Source: Onthophagus taurus
Lineage: Eukaryota > Arthropoda > Insecta > Coleoptera > Scarabaeidae
Direction of reading: 5' to 3'
NCBI RefSeq assembly: GCF_036711975.1
Contig: NC_091975.1
Location: forward strand, 3,660,501 to 3,724,500
Length of the DNA: 64,000 nt
The notes beneath the pieces were generated by a model that searched no databases, was not told the origin of the DNA, and saw nothing but the letters and a program-made list of their open reading frames with translations. This document shows, piece after piece, positions 23,813-36,000 of the stretch (within the stretch, counting starts at the first letter, position 1; each line of letters starts with the position of its first letter). The translations under genes and the position numbers were made by a program.

Positions 23813-25956
23813 ATGATGAAAGTCGATGAAACAATACCAAAAATCGACGTTTTAATCGGGGGTAAATACACAAGAGCTTGACTTTTAATCGGATAATTTT
23901 ATTTTTACACGAAAGTTTTGTTACCATGGAAATAACTCGAAATCAAAAGCATGATAAAATCGCGACAGCTTTAGCTGGAGCGATTTTATCTTTTGATTTT
24001 GATTGAGAGTTATTTCCAAAGGGTAACAAAACTTGAGTGAATTAAAAATAAAATTATCCTGATTTAAAATCAAGCTCGAGCGTATTTTAGGGAGATTAAT
24101 ACACGACAATTGCACAATTTATCAACAATTTTTAATTATTTATTAACTATTTTTGACTTAATTATAGTTGTCAAAAATGTGACGTAAGCAAAAGTATATA
24201 TATGGTAGTCGCGTTTTAATCAGTTATAAAATATCACGTGTGATTTATTCAGTTGAAAAACCTAGGTAACTTTTATCCACTTAGAAATTCACGTTATTGG
24301 TCGAAATTTTAAACGATCGTTACTCTGATTGGTTGTATATTATTGGAGTGCATTAATCGAAGAAAATAACATCTTTGACGGCGTAAAGGAAATTTTGGAA
24401 AAAATCCGACCAAACTGGCCCGTAGAAAAAATTAAATACAAGGTGAGTTATTTAGAATGTTTTTTTTGGAAATAAATCGTGCGTATGTAGCTGTAACGAA
24501 TTAACCGTTGAAAGAAAATTACTACGACTCGTGTATTGCATGTGCATTTAATTCTCGAACAAAGAAGTTTCAGAATCGTTTTAAGCCGATTTTAAAACGT
24601 TTCAACCTTGAATTTTTTTAATAATTTATGGTTTACAACAAATTACTTACATTTTCCTCTAAAAATATACTGTTTTGGTTAAAATTCGATAAATGTTTTC
24701 TATTGTGACACTTAAATTTATAAAACGTCAATTTTGACAGTTGGCGGACAATTAAGTAACTAAAATAAAAAAACGCGGGAAATTCAACATAAAATCAATT
24801 TTGTAATCAAATCTCTTTTAATTTGAATATTTAACTAAAGTTGTTGACAGATGGAATTACAAATAAACTTATTGGATGTAACGTAGAAGGTGAAAATGAA
24901 GAAGAAACCGTTTTGGTGAGGATTTACGGCAATAAAACCGATTTGTTGATTGATCGAAAAGCGGAAACTAGGTATTTAAATCATTTTTTAACTTTAACGT
25001 TTTTTAATGTATTTATTTTTAATTTTTAGAAATATTTTATTGTTAAACAAACTATCTTTAGCACCACAATTATACGCAACATTCCATAACGGTTTAGCCT
25101 ACCAATTCGTACCAGGAATCACGTTATCCTCAAAAACGGTTATCAAACCGGAAATTTATAAATTAGTAGCAAGGAGAATGGCCAGAATGCATAAAGTAAA
25201 AAATGATATTAATCCAAAAAAGTGTACGCCGTGTCTTTGGAATAAAATGCAAAGGTTTTTGGATTTGGTTCCGCATGATTTTACGGATCCAAGAAAACAG
25301 AAACGCTTTCTAGAACTTAATCTCCCCAAAAAGGTTGATTTGCAGAAAGAAAAGGAGTTTTTAAAACACTACTTGAGTCAAAATGAACCATTAGTTGTTT
25401 TTGCACATAACGATTTGCTTCTGGGTAATGTTATTTACACGGAAAAATCAAATAACGTCACCTTTATCGACTTTGAATACGCAGGATTTAATTATCAAGC
25501 TTACGATATCGGAAATCATTTTGCGGAATTCGCTGGTGAATTATTTAACTTTAACACCTTTAATAAGCAAAAAATTCATAAATATTTTCTTTTAATAGGC
25601 GTTGACAACGTTGATTATTCTTATTATCCAAATAAACAACTTCAATATGATTGGTTAAAAACATACCTAGAAGAATTTAATGATAAAATAGTTACAGAAT
25701 GTGATATTGAAGAGTTATACATACTAGTTAATAAATTCGCTTTGGCCGCTCATTTATTTTGGGGAATTTGGTGTTTAATACAAGCCGAACATTCCTACAT
25801 TGATTTCGACTTTTTAAAGTAATTATCTTGATTTATTTACATTAATAAACTGTTTTTATCGTTTTTAGGTACGCTCAACAACGTCTTGGGGAATATTTCA
25901 CTAAAAAACCAGAATATCTTGCTTTAGGTTTACAAGAACACCCAAATAAACTTTAA
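23813..25956 (+). CDS. ethanolamine kinase, copy A (first exon split by a 501-bp insert)
   Basis: Proposed exons are 23813-23861, 24363-24442, 24841-24971, 25030-25535, 25599-25818 and 25869-25956, giving 357 residues. The kinase fold has the Brenner-type motif FAHNDLLLGNVIY, the metal-binding FIDFEYAGFNYQAYDIGNHF and the C-terminal AAHLFWGIWCLIQAEHS, as in ETNK1/easily shocked. It phosphorylates ethanolamine in the cytosol, the first step of the CDP-ethanolamine route to phosphatidylethanolamine. The first coding exon is broken by an insert (about 23859-24359). Removal of 23862-24362 by splicing would restore the frame, with Glu to Gly at residue 16. If it is not spliced, the N-terminus is lost and this copy is impaired. 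The later exons are fully open, so selection has probably acted on them. Confidence 0.75.
23852..24359. mobile_element. 501-bp insertion with 7-bp target-site duplication and foldback core
   Basis: Comparison with the uninterrupted copy B shows a clean insertion flanked by TTAATCG on both sides (23852-23858 and 24353-24359). The first 225 bp form a large imperfect palindrome (arms about 23864-23967 and 23974-24088, around AGCTTTAGCT). The rest is AT-rich and holds a TATATATATGG stretch. No terminal inverted repeat joins the two outer ends. No protein is encoded. It behaves like a non-autonomous element of unknown class. Confidence 0.75.
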
Positions 25957-26434
25957 TTTATTATATAATATGTAAAAATATTTTAATAATAAATATATAA
26001 TAAATTTTACTGATTTATTATTATCCCTAGTAGTGTCATCATGCTCATTGTAACATTGTCTCATTTGTAACATATGCTTCATTTCGATTCCAGTTCCATC
26101 TTGCAAAGTAATTACTGTGGCTATAAGGGCATGATCCTTTTCATTTACAATGAGGTCCATAATCATGTGGTTCAATTTCATGACCTTCGGCTCTCATCAA
26201 CATTCCTTTCGATGAATCTGGACAAGCTGCTTTCAAAATGAATTTTGAGAATAGAAACACGAAGTGAGAAAGTAAAAGTATCATCCGTAGAATGGAAAGA
26301 GAAGCAGATATATTGAAGAGGCAGGATTTGAAAAAAATGGGTGGAAGTACAAATTGAGGTGGTTATAAAATGACCTCTCTCACCGAAACTCGATTCATTC
26401 GAATTTTCGGCTAACAAAAGTGGACCTTGCGACC

Positions 26435-27832
26435 ATGAATCAGCTTCTAACGTTTTTTGCCGTGTTATTTTTTGCTCTGTTGGATTTCACGGAACCGCAA
26501 CACCATCACCATCACCATCGAGGTAATTTTTCTTAACCAAATTTATTTACATTAGCAATTAACACATTGTAAAAAATCTTTTTTTAAAAAGGTCATTCAT
26601 CTAGAATTAATCAGCAATGTCCTTTACCAAGTGGTGACATTGGAGTTTGTTTGCCTTTTCATCTATGCCCGGAAGTTCCATTTAATATTTATCGGAAACG
26701 ATGCGGAGGATTTTGTGGTCCGAGACATAAATTTGAAAATAATTTGGTTTGTTGTCCAAAATCCGATAACAAAACTGAAATTGAAACGGAAATTAGAAAT
26801 GAATCCGAAATTAATGAAGATTTAGATAAAATTATTTTTGAAAGTATTTCAAAATTGGAATTAATTAATTTTATTTTCGCTTCGATTAATAATCAATTTT
26901 TAGAATGCGAAGAATACAAAAAAATCGCTGTTGAGGTTGAGAATCAAGTTGAAACAGCAACACCCCGACTTATTCAAACGTTTTTAATCGGGGGAACTCC
27001 TTCTTTGAATAAAGAATTTCCCCACATGGTAATAAAACTTAATTCTAAATTATTATTTATAATTTTATAATTTTTAAAGTCACTTCTCGGATTTGGAACT
27101 GAAGAAAACATTGAATGGAAATGCGGGGGGAGTTTAATTAGTGATAAATTCGTGTTAACAGCTGCTCATTGTTTATACACACCATCACTGTAAGTTTTAA
27201 ATTCAATTTTTAACTAATTTACATTAAATTTCTATTTAAGCGGAGATGTAACCTTTGCAAGATTAGGAGATTTGAACATAAAATCAACATCGGATGATGC
27301 TAAATCTCAACAAATTAAAATTATTCAAAGATACTTTCACCCAGATTACAATTCCGATGAATCCCATTACAACGATATTGGTTTAATCGAATTAGAACAC
27401 CCCGTTTCTTTCACAAAATACGTTCGGCCAGCATGTATTCAATCTAAAGAAAATTCTAATTCCAATTTTATTGCAACCGGATGGGGAAATACAGAATTTG
27501 GTGGAACAGCTAGTGATGTTCTTCAAAAAGTTGATTTAGTCATGTATTCTTACGATAAGTGCAACATAACCTTTGGGCCGCAAAGAAAACTTGAAAGAGG
27601 TGTTGATGTAAATTCGCAATTATGTGCTGGGGGTGGCGAAGGGGAACAAAAAGATACTTGCCAAGGTGATTCTGGGGGTCCTTTACAGGTTGAGATAAAT
27701 GACAGCCCGAAACTATATGAAATTATTGGTGTTACATCGTTTGGAAAAGGATGTGGGTTGGAAAATATTCCTGGAGTTTATACGAAAGTTGATTATTTTA
27801 ATCCTTGGATTGTTGATATTGTTTGGAAATAA
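26435..27832 (+). CDS. CLIP-domain trypsin-like serine protease (CLIP-C/snake-like)
   Basis: Four exons, 26435-26522, 26592-27028, 27080-27189 and 27241-27832, encode 408 residues. A signal peptide is followed by a run of seven histidines (residues 23-29), then a Cys-rich clip domain (CPLPSGDIGVC to LVCCP), an acidic Lys/Glu linker and an S1 protease. The triad is LTAAHC, NDIGLIE and CQGDSGGP. Asp lies six residues before the active Ser, so trypsin-like cleavage is expected. The activation site reads QTFL|IGGTPS, with Leu in place of Arg or Lys, as in snake and other CLIP-C members that are cut by a modular protease. The following FPHM also recalls snake. A role in a haemolymph cascade (Toll or melanisation) is inferred. 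Confidence 0.9.
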
Positions 27833-28062
27833 TTATTTTATAATAAATTTATTACATTATATCGGAAATAAAAACAAATTTTGAGCATTTTTAGGACCTT
27901 GACATTTATTTATATTACATCTCGCTCTGTACATACCTTTAATACTTTTTTATCTTCTTCATAATGAATAAAAACAGATGTCTCCTTTAAGTTCTAATTT
28001 TAGCCTCGCTCCTTGCTGCTTTCTGTATCGTTTTCCTTCATTTACCATTTAAAAGCTGTGTG

Positions 28063-29789
28063 ATGAACATGATTTATTTTATCGCATTATTTTTTGGTGT
28101 TATTACTGAAAAATGCTTTTGTGTTCCTCCAACACCAACAGATTCTTTAATGAGAGATATTCGTGAAATTAAAAAAGCTGTTTTTCAATTAAGTAAGTAT
28201 TAAAATAACAATAATGTATTTTATTAATATGTTATGTGCTGTTTTAGATGATAAAACCAAAGTATTTGATGAATATTCATTTATTTCACTACATACACTT
28301 CTTACATCGATTGATACGAACATCAAAAATTTACAAGAAAGAGCACACGTTTGGGACACTTTTCAATTGCATGTTTCAGCCTGGAATGACCAATTATCTA
28401 CTGTTGATAGAAAATTAGATATTATAAGCAAGTAATATTCGAGAATTTATTTAAACAACTTTTATTACTTATTTATTAATTTTATAAAAAAAAATTCAAT
28501 AATTTAATTTAAACAAAATTTAATATCCCTTATATTATAAACGCTGATAGCAGATTATTTTTTTTAGGGCACAAGAAAAAATAGATGATTTAGATTTAAA
28601 ATTAAACAATCTTTTAAATCCGATTCCATTTAAAATCGATGAAATTTCCTCAAAAATCAACGGAATTGAAGAATCAATAAACGAGTTAAATAAGAATTTA
28701 AAAGATAAAAGAGAAGATAAATCACTATTTGAAGAATTCGCAGCACGAGGAATTTTAACAACGGTAAAACAAGTTGATAAAAAGATCGATAAAATACATC
28801 TAAATAGTTTTCGAAGAAACGACACGTGCAATAAATTAAAGGATGATGATATTTTAAGAGATATTTCATCGAAGGTTGATGTTATTTTTGATAAATTCAG
28901 TGAAAAGGATGATTTGGTTCCGGAAGACTCGGAAGCTACGTTTAAAAAAGGGATTTTTGAAAATGTTTTAAACAGCATTGAAAATAATACTGAAATCATA
29001 AAAAGTATTATTATTAGAAATTGCTCATTAGAAAGAAACAAAGAAAACATAACATTGTTTAACGAAGAACCAGAAGAAAAATCTGTATTAAACCCCGAAA
29101 ACTTTGATTATACACTTTGTGGAGCAGTTAAAAATATTTCCGCTATAATTTCATTCTCAACAAACTTAACAGATTTAATTAAAGAAAAAAGATTGTGCGA
29201 ACAAGGTTGGTTGGTAATTCAAAAAAGATTTTCAACTATTCACCAAGAAAATTTTAACCGATCTTGGGACGATTACAAACATGGTTTCGGCAACGAAATC
29301 GCGGAATTTTGGATTGGCAATGACTTTCTTCACCAATTATCACACCTAAATAACCTAACATTACGAATTGAATTAATAAATTTTAACGGGATTCTAGTTT
29401 GGGCTGAATATGACACCTTTAAAGTTGCAAATGAAGATGATAACTACCGATTGATCATTTCTGGTTATAACGGAACTGCTTCCGACTCATTTTCTTCTCA
29501 TAATAACTCAAAGTTTAGTACGTTCGATATGAAGAATGACGATGCTCCTATTTGTTGCCCTTGCGCTTTATCTTACGGAAGTGGATGGTGGTTTAATAGC
29601 TGTTTCGAAGCAAATTTAAATGGGATTTATTATAAAACCCCGATAACAAACGAATATTATAAAGGCATAATTTGGGAATATTGGTTGGGGAATTATTCAT
29701 TGCAAAAAACTAAAATGATGGTGAAATCAAAAGGAAATTTAAAACAATTTAATGATTTAAGTTATGATTTGGATTATGAAGATCCTTAA
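28063..29789 (+). CDS. secreted coiled-coil fibrinogen-related protein
   Basis: Three exons, 28063-28192, 28248-28431 and 28568-29789, encode 511 residues. There is a signal peptide (MNMIYFIALFFGVITEKCFC). Residues 35-300 are charged and helical with heptad-like spacing (coiled coil), and several N-glycosylation sequons are visible. The C-terminal fibrinogen domain (about 315-490) has GWLVIQKRFSTIHQENFNRS, GFGNEIAEFWIGNDFLHQL, YRLIISGYNGTASDSF, and GWWFNSCFEANLNG. The coiled-coil plus fibrinogen layout recalls scabrous, a Notch-pathway ligand modulator, but lectin-like fibrinogen proteins share it too; orthology is not settled. Extra cysteines (ICCPCALSYGSGWW) in the calcium/ligand loop are unusual. 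Confidence 0.85.
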
Positions 29790-30058
29790 ATATTTTTTAT
29801 ATTAAAAATATAGATTTTCAAAAAAAATTAAATTTTTTAGTTCCGCTATTATTTTTTAGATGGCGCAACAAACAGTTTACTCCTGCCAAAAGAAGAAGTA
29901 AATATGTCAGTTTCAGTTGAGGTGCTGATCTTGTAACGTTAAAAAAACATGTTGATTTTACAATAAAATGTTCGTATTGTGTTTGTGGCGTCCGAATATA
30001 TCGTGTTAGTGTACAATTTTGTGTCTTAAGTTAGTTTTTATTTGTATAAGTGTTAACA

Positions 30059-33000
30059 ATGAATCGTTTTAAAACCCACCTGTTCAAATTGATACCACAA
30101 ACAGGTAAGCGGAGAGATAAATTAACGTTTTATTGTCTTCTTCAAACAAATACATTTGAAACTAATCGATTCTATACGTACGAAACAATTCGCGTGATTG
30201 ATTAGTATTCATATCAAAAGAGAAAACTCGTGTTCGGCCTCAACTTTCCTACGTGCGATTTTTATATTATAAAAGTTGTATAAGAGGAATTCGTAGATTA
30301 TTAAATTTAGTGGCACCGGGTGTTTGTTATCGTAAACCGGAATCTTTGTCCTCATCAACAAGAAAACCGTTAGAAAGTTTTGTTTAATCCCGGGATGTTG
30401 ATGACTAATACCTAAGACCTATGACCTTCTTGGAAACGAATAACTCCTCTTATACCAAATGGGTTTTGTGCTTGGAAAATTTGAATAAATCTCTTATTGC
30501 CTAAGAAACTGGTCTTTCAGGTAGTATTAGTCATCGTTTTTTTGCGGTTGAATGAATAAACATATGAATGAACCAAAAGGATTAGTTAAAGAAAATTGAA
30601 AATTAAAAAAAATTGGTCTAAAAAGTGTAAAATATCCCGCTATGCGCATTCAAAGCTGCACCGTTACGATCTCTACCATAATTTGCACAACATAGTTAAA
30701 GTACTGCCAATTTAGGTCAAGATCAGGACGTTGAAAATCCTCAATCCACATCAATTCAAATGCAAAAACTCAATCTGAAAAAAAAGTTTAGTTTCACAAT
30801 AACATCGATTTCAGGGTTACATAAAGACCTTAATCTCGTTACCACTAATTTAATTGAACAGGTGTTTGTTATTTTAGATGCAACCCAATTTTTCATTGAA
30901 CCATCAAGAAGTTAACAGTGTTTTTATAGTTAATTGTTTTTTGCTGACAACTATGATACACGGTAAACAATTTCTTCATTTTGATTTTAGTATAAATTAT
31001 AAGTTTAAAATCTTGGACTCCCACAAACTTCTTTTTGTTCCTTTTTCCTGCATTAAAACGCATTCTTCCGGTTCACAATTACCTTACATTCATTCGCGTT
31101 CACCTGCCGTGGAATTAAAGAAACCGTTGTTGTCTTCATTCCTAAACATATATAACGTGAGAAACAACTAAGAAGAAAGTGAAATCATTTCTTCTATTTT
31201 AACATTAAAAAATGTTATTTTTGAGGTTATATCTACAAAAAATATTTAATACTTTCATACAAACCTTTTTCTTTTTTTAATTTCCGGGCTTCGAAGTTTA
31301 AAAAATTTCTCTTCATACTTTATTTAATAATTACCAAGTTATTTAGCAGAAATTTAATGTAATTATTAAAATTTTCATTAAATTTTTTTTCACATTTTCG
31401 TTTTTGACAACATCCGAAATAAAGTGAAGTTAGTTAATAACGACAATAAAAATTTTTAATTTTATTTATTTTTAAATATATAAAATTCAATTTAAAAACG
31501 TTATTTTAGCTGTATAAAATATTATATCAATAAATTCAAAATTAAAGTAATAATTCTAATTAATTAATCGTTTCTAACTTCAATAACGAATTTTAGTAGA
31601 AGTTAAAATCAATAGATGGAGAATTATTTTTTGAAACTAATTTTTGCTTTTCATTTTCTTTTCAGTATTATTTTACGTGTTTCTCACGGCAAGTTTAACG
31701 TTAGGACAAATAATTGGGCCATCCAATCAACCGGAAGCGTACTTCAACGGCTCCACTTACATAAGACTGCAAACGACCGTTTCTTTGAAGAAACAAACAG
31801 GGCTCAGTTTTAAAACATGCGAGGGTAAGTCGAGACTTTTGAAGTGGTTTTAAGTGGACTTTAAAAACAACGTTTTTTGTTAGGTGGTGAATTATTTTCT
31901 CAAACCCATAAAGACAACGTAATTGAATTATCTTTGGAACCATCAACGGGATGGTTGAAATTTTCTGGTAAAACTTTGGGGAAACAGTTCACTGAGAGAG
32001 TGCAAGGAAATTTTTCGGATAATAAATGGCACCATGTCCATATTTTTTATGTTTTGGGTAACTTAACCTTAAACATTGACGATCAATACAGATTATTAGC
32101 GAATAGTACTTTTCGAACGGAACTTTTAAACAGTCCCGGTTTGTATAACGACGGTGCTGTTTTAATCATCGGTAAACACTATGATGGATGTATAATGGAA
32201 GGACCTTCGATTGTGTTTAATAAAAGTTTCATTCAATCACATGAAGTTAGATTCGGACTATGTCCTATTAATGATGATTGTAAGATTTTACTAGCTTTTA
32301 TATTCTTGTTTACATTATTGATTTCTTGTAGGTGGTATTCACGAAACAAAAGCTGCTTGTTTATTAGCACCCTGTATGGATCATGGTCAATGTATCGAAG
32401 TAAACAACTCGTACAAATGTATATGTAATTCGGGTTACGTCGGAACAAATTGCGAAAGGGTTCTAAAACCCTGCGAGACACACGCATGTTTAAACGGCGG
32501 AACTTGCATCGACAACGACGATAAGGTTAACTTCCATTGTGAATGTCCGCCTAAATTCACCGGAAAATACTGCGAAACACCAATCAGTTTAGATCCGGTT
32601 TGTAGTTCGAATCCGTGTAAAAACGGCGGAACTTGTCAAAACGATGGAACCACAACGCGTTGTATTTGTTTGGATGGTTTTTCCGGTGCAGATTGTAGCG
32701 TAAATTTGGATGATTGCCAACAAAATCCTTGCAAAAATAACGGAGTTTGTAACGATGGCATTGATAGTTTCACTTGTAATTGTACCAATACTGGATATCA
32801 AGGGCAGTTTTGCGAGAAAAATATTAACGAGTGTTTAGAAGCGCCCTGTTTGAATGGGGGAAAGTGTTTTGATAATTACGGGGACTATTTTTGTCAGTGC
32901 ACCTCGGGTTATTATGGGAAAAATTGCGATCAACGAATCTCCGAATGCGATTCATCGCCGTGTTTTAATCAAGGCGTTTGTAACGATCAAGAAAATGGGT

Positions 33001-36000
33001 ATATTTGTGTGTGTCCATCGGGGTTTACAGGGACGCAATGCGAAATTAGTCTTAGACAAGCACAATTACAATGCGGATGTGAACCATTTGGGTTATGTGT
33101 TGATGATGGACGTTGTATTTGTAGACCGGAATATACAGGTAATTTTTATTAATTTTTTTCTTTAGCCCAAATTTTAAATGACTAATAAACTGTAGGAGAG
33201 TTTAAGTTGTTACGCATGACGTCTTTGGTGCAGATGGTGCATCTTCAACAGCCTAAAGTGTAATCTGTTAAGTGTATTGGTATCATTGCGTAAATTTAGG
33301 TTGGCAATAAAAAAGTAAGGTTAAGGTAATGTTTTTTGTCAAACAAAAAAAAATGGAAATCCTCGTACAATGGCTGCAATTTTTTCACGTTGTTTTTCTT
33401 CGATAATCTTCTTTTATCATTCTATTTTTAGCGTAAACATTTAAATAACGGATTGTGTCTAAATCAAACGTAACCTCAATTTTTGTTTATTATTTTAGAT
33501 TTGGGCTAAAAAGATTGTTTACTAATAACAATATATATAGAAATTTACTAATTTTATTTAATTTCGCACTAGGTGAATATCCAAATTGTAAACCACATTG
33601 TACAGTTAATATATGTAAGAATGGAGGAACTTGTTGGACGACATCGACTTCAGTAAATTGTTCCTGCCCCATAAATTTCGAAGGTAAATTCGTTTTAATA
33701 TTTATTTTTATAATGCATGTTTTGCATGTCTAACGTGAGCTTTTTCTTTTCGCTTTTTCGCAACTAACACGTTTCTAACTCTTCGCAATTCTTCTAAAAC
33801 CCAAATAAATACAAAAACAAGGTAAATGTAGTTATTGCTACAAAACATATTGTCAATGTCCGGAAGGTTTTACTGGACCCAATTGCGAACGTCGCAAGAG
33901 ATGTAGCGATCAACCTTGTTTACATCACAAGGAATGCATTGATTTTGTGAGTAAAACGAAATTAAAAAATGATTAACAAAGAAAAAAGAGAATTAAACGA
34001 TGATGTTTCGCTTGAAGAATGTTTGTTGTCAATTTTGATGTCATTTTTTGGTGTCCAATGAGGGCCCCCTTATTTTTTTTTCTAAAAGCAATTAATTCAC
34101 AGCTTGCGGGTTACTACTGCACATGCAACAGGGGCTGGACAGGGATTAATTGCGACGTGAACATCAACGAGTGCCTTGTTTATCCCTGTTTAAATGATGG
34201 TGTCTGCATAGATCACGCACCGCTCTTTAAATGTTATTGTTTACCCGGGACAACAGGTAAACGAAGACACAAAAAAAAACTTTTAATCACCTAAAACACT
34301 CAGGTATCAAGGTTCTTTTTAAACACACTTTTTCGCTTAATTATAACCCATCTACTTTTACTAAAAAATATCTTTCACACTTTTTAAAACGAAATTTAAA
34401 AATAAATTAATAAATAAATTTTTAGGTGATTATTGCGAAAAAAGAATTGAAGATTGTACAACGACACCATGTTTAAATCGAGGTAAGTGTAACCACTCGG
34501 TTTTTGGGGGATATATTTGCGAATGCCCGGAGTTTTGGATGGGTCGTTTTTGCGAACAACAATACGTTTACTGTGAGAACAACAATTGCAAGAACAACGG
34601 GACTTGTAAAATGTATAGTAGCACACGAGAAAGTTTCTGCGACTGCCAATCCGGTTTTAAAGGAACTTTTTGCGAAGAGTACGACGAGGACTGTAATGAA
34701 CCAAATTGTTACACTGAAAGAAATGATTCGTGTCATTGTCAGGAAAACGCGAAATGTGTGCCAAATACGGAACATGGGTATTCAGGGTATACTTGTGAAT
34801 GTCTTGAAGGGTACTCAGGTAATTGTACCACGAAAATATTATGAAGATTTATTACAAAAATTTTTTTAGGGCCTAATTGTATTGATATTGACGAATGTAA
34901 AACGGGACAACCATGCGAACAAGGTATTTGTAAAAACATTCCAGGAGGATTTGAATGTTATTGTAAACCTGGATATAGTGGTGAAAAATGTAACCTTGAC
35001 ATAAATGAGTGTTTATCAAGTCCGTGTAAAAATTCAGCAACTTGTCGCGATAGGGTGAATAATTATGATTGTGTTTGTCTTCCTGGATATACAGGTATTT
35101 TTTTTTTTTACAAACTTTTTGTTAGGGAATAAAGAAACGATTTCAATTTGATTTAACAGGTAAAAATTGTGAAATTGATATAAACGAATGTGATCCGAAC
35201 CCTTGTATGTACAATTCAAAGTGTAGCGATTTAATAAATGATTTTAAGTGTCAATGTGAGGACGGTCGAACTGGACATCGATGTGAAACTGATATTGACG
35301 ATTGTCAAGTAAGTTCAATCATACTAGTAATAATTATTATTGTGCCTTAATTAGTTATAAGAAATATTAAAGATCGCAACAAGGCGATTGAGCAAGAACG
35401 GTTGTGAAAGAAATTTCCATACCCTTTGTGCTCAGATTACTTCAGATCAATTCATTACAATGAAAAGCGACAACACAGTTATAGATCTCCAAAAATAACT
35501 GTGAAGTTTATCCATCAATCCTGGAAACGATAATTTCCAAAAAAATTGAGGTAGCAGTGAGAAATATTACCAATACACTTATTACATCCTTTAAAATAGA
35601 AATTCCCCCGAAAATTCTTTCCCAAAAAGTTCTGATGTTCACTTTTACTATTAATGCCCTAATTGGTAGTGGAATCCTATTTTAATTTTTAATTACATTT
35701 GCTTATACATATTTCTTCAATCATATTATATTTCTTGTAATTTAAATTTTTTTTAGCCCCAACCTTGTCAAAACGATGGGATTTGCGTGGATCATTTAAA
35801 CAGATACGAATGTAACTGTACTGATACAGGGTACGAAGGCGAACACTGCGAAAACAACATCGACGATTGTAAAACAAATCCTTGCGTAAACGAAGGCGTT
35901 TGTATCGATTTAATAAAAGATTATTCGTGTCAATGTAGAGAGGGTTACACAGGAAAAGATTGTGAAAGCGATATTAATGAATGCGCATCCCAACCATGCC

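Larger units (their letters stand above)
20837..26036. repeat. left copy of an inverted segmental duplication
   Basis: This block reappears reverse-complemented at 60527-63266. The similarity begins in the Zwilch promoter (TACAAAAATACTCATTGTAA at about 20837) and ends just after the kinase gene (TAGTAGTGT at about 26036). Relative to the right copy it has about 1.9 kb more Zwilch sequence (about 20944-22876) and a 501-bp insert in the kinase first exon. Because this copy has the complete Zwilch gene, it is probably the parental locus. Confidence 0.9.

Noticed and set aside
25930-26417. Two adjacent minus-strand open frames between kinase copy A and the CLIP protease
   Set aside because: They use different frames, show no recognisable domain and overlap the protease promoter. 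I could not place them in any gene.
31644-31665. Upstream extension of crumbs exon 2 as an alternative N-terminus
   Set aside because: The open frame starts with TTG, not ATG, and a well-phased exon 1 with a strong GTAAGC donor exists at 30059-30104.
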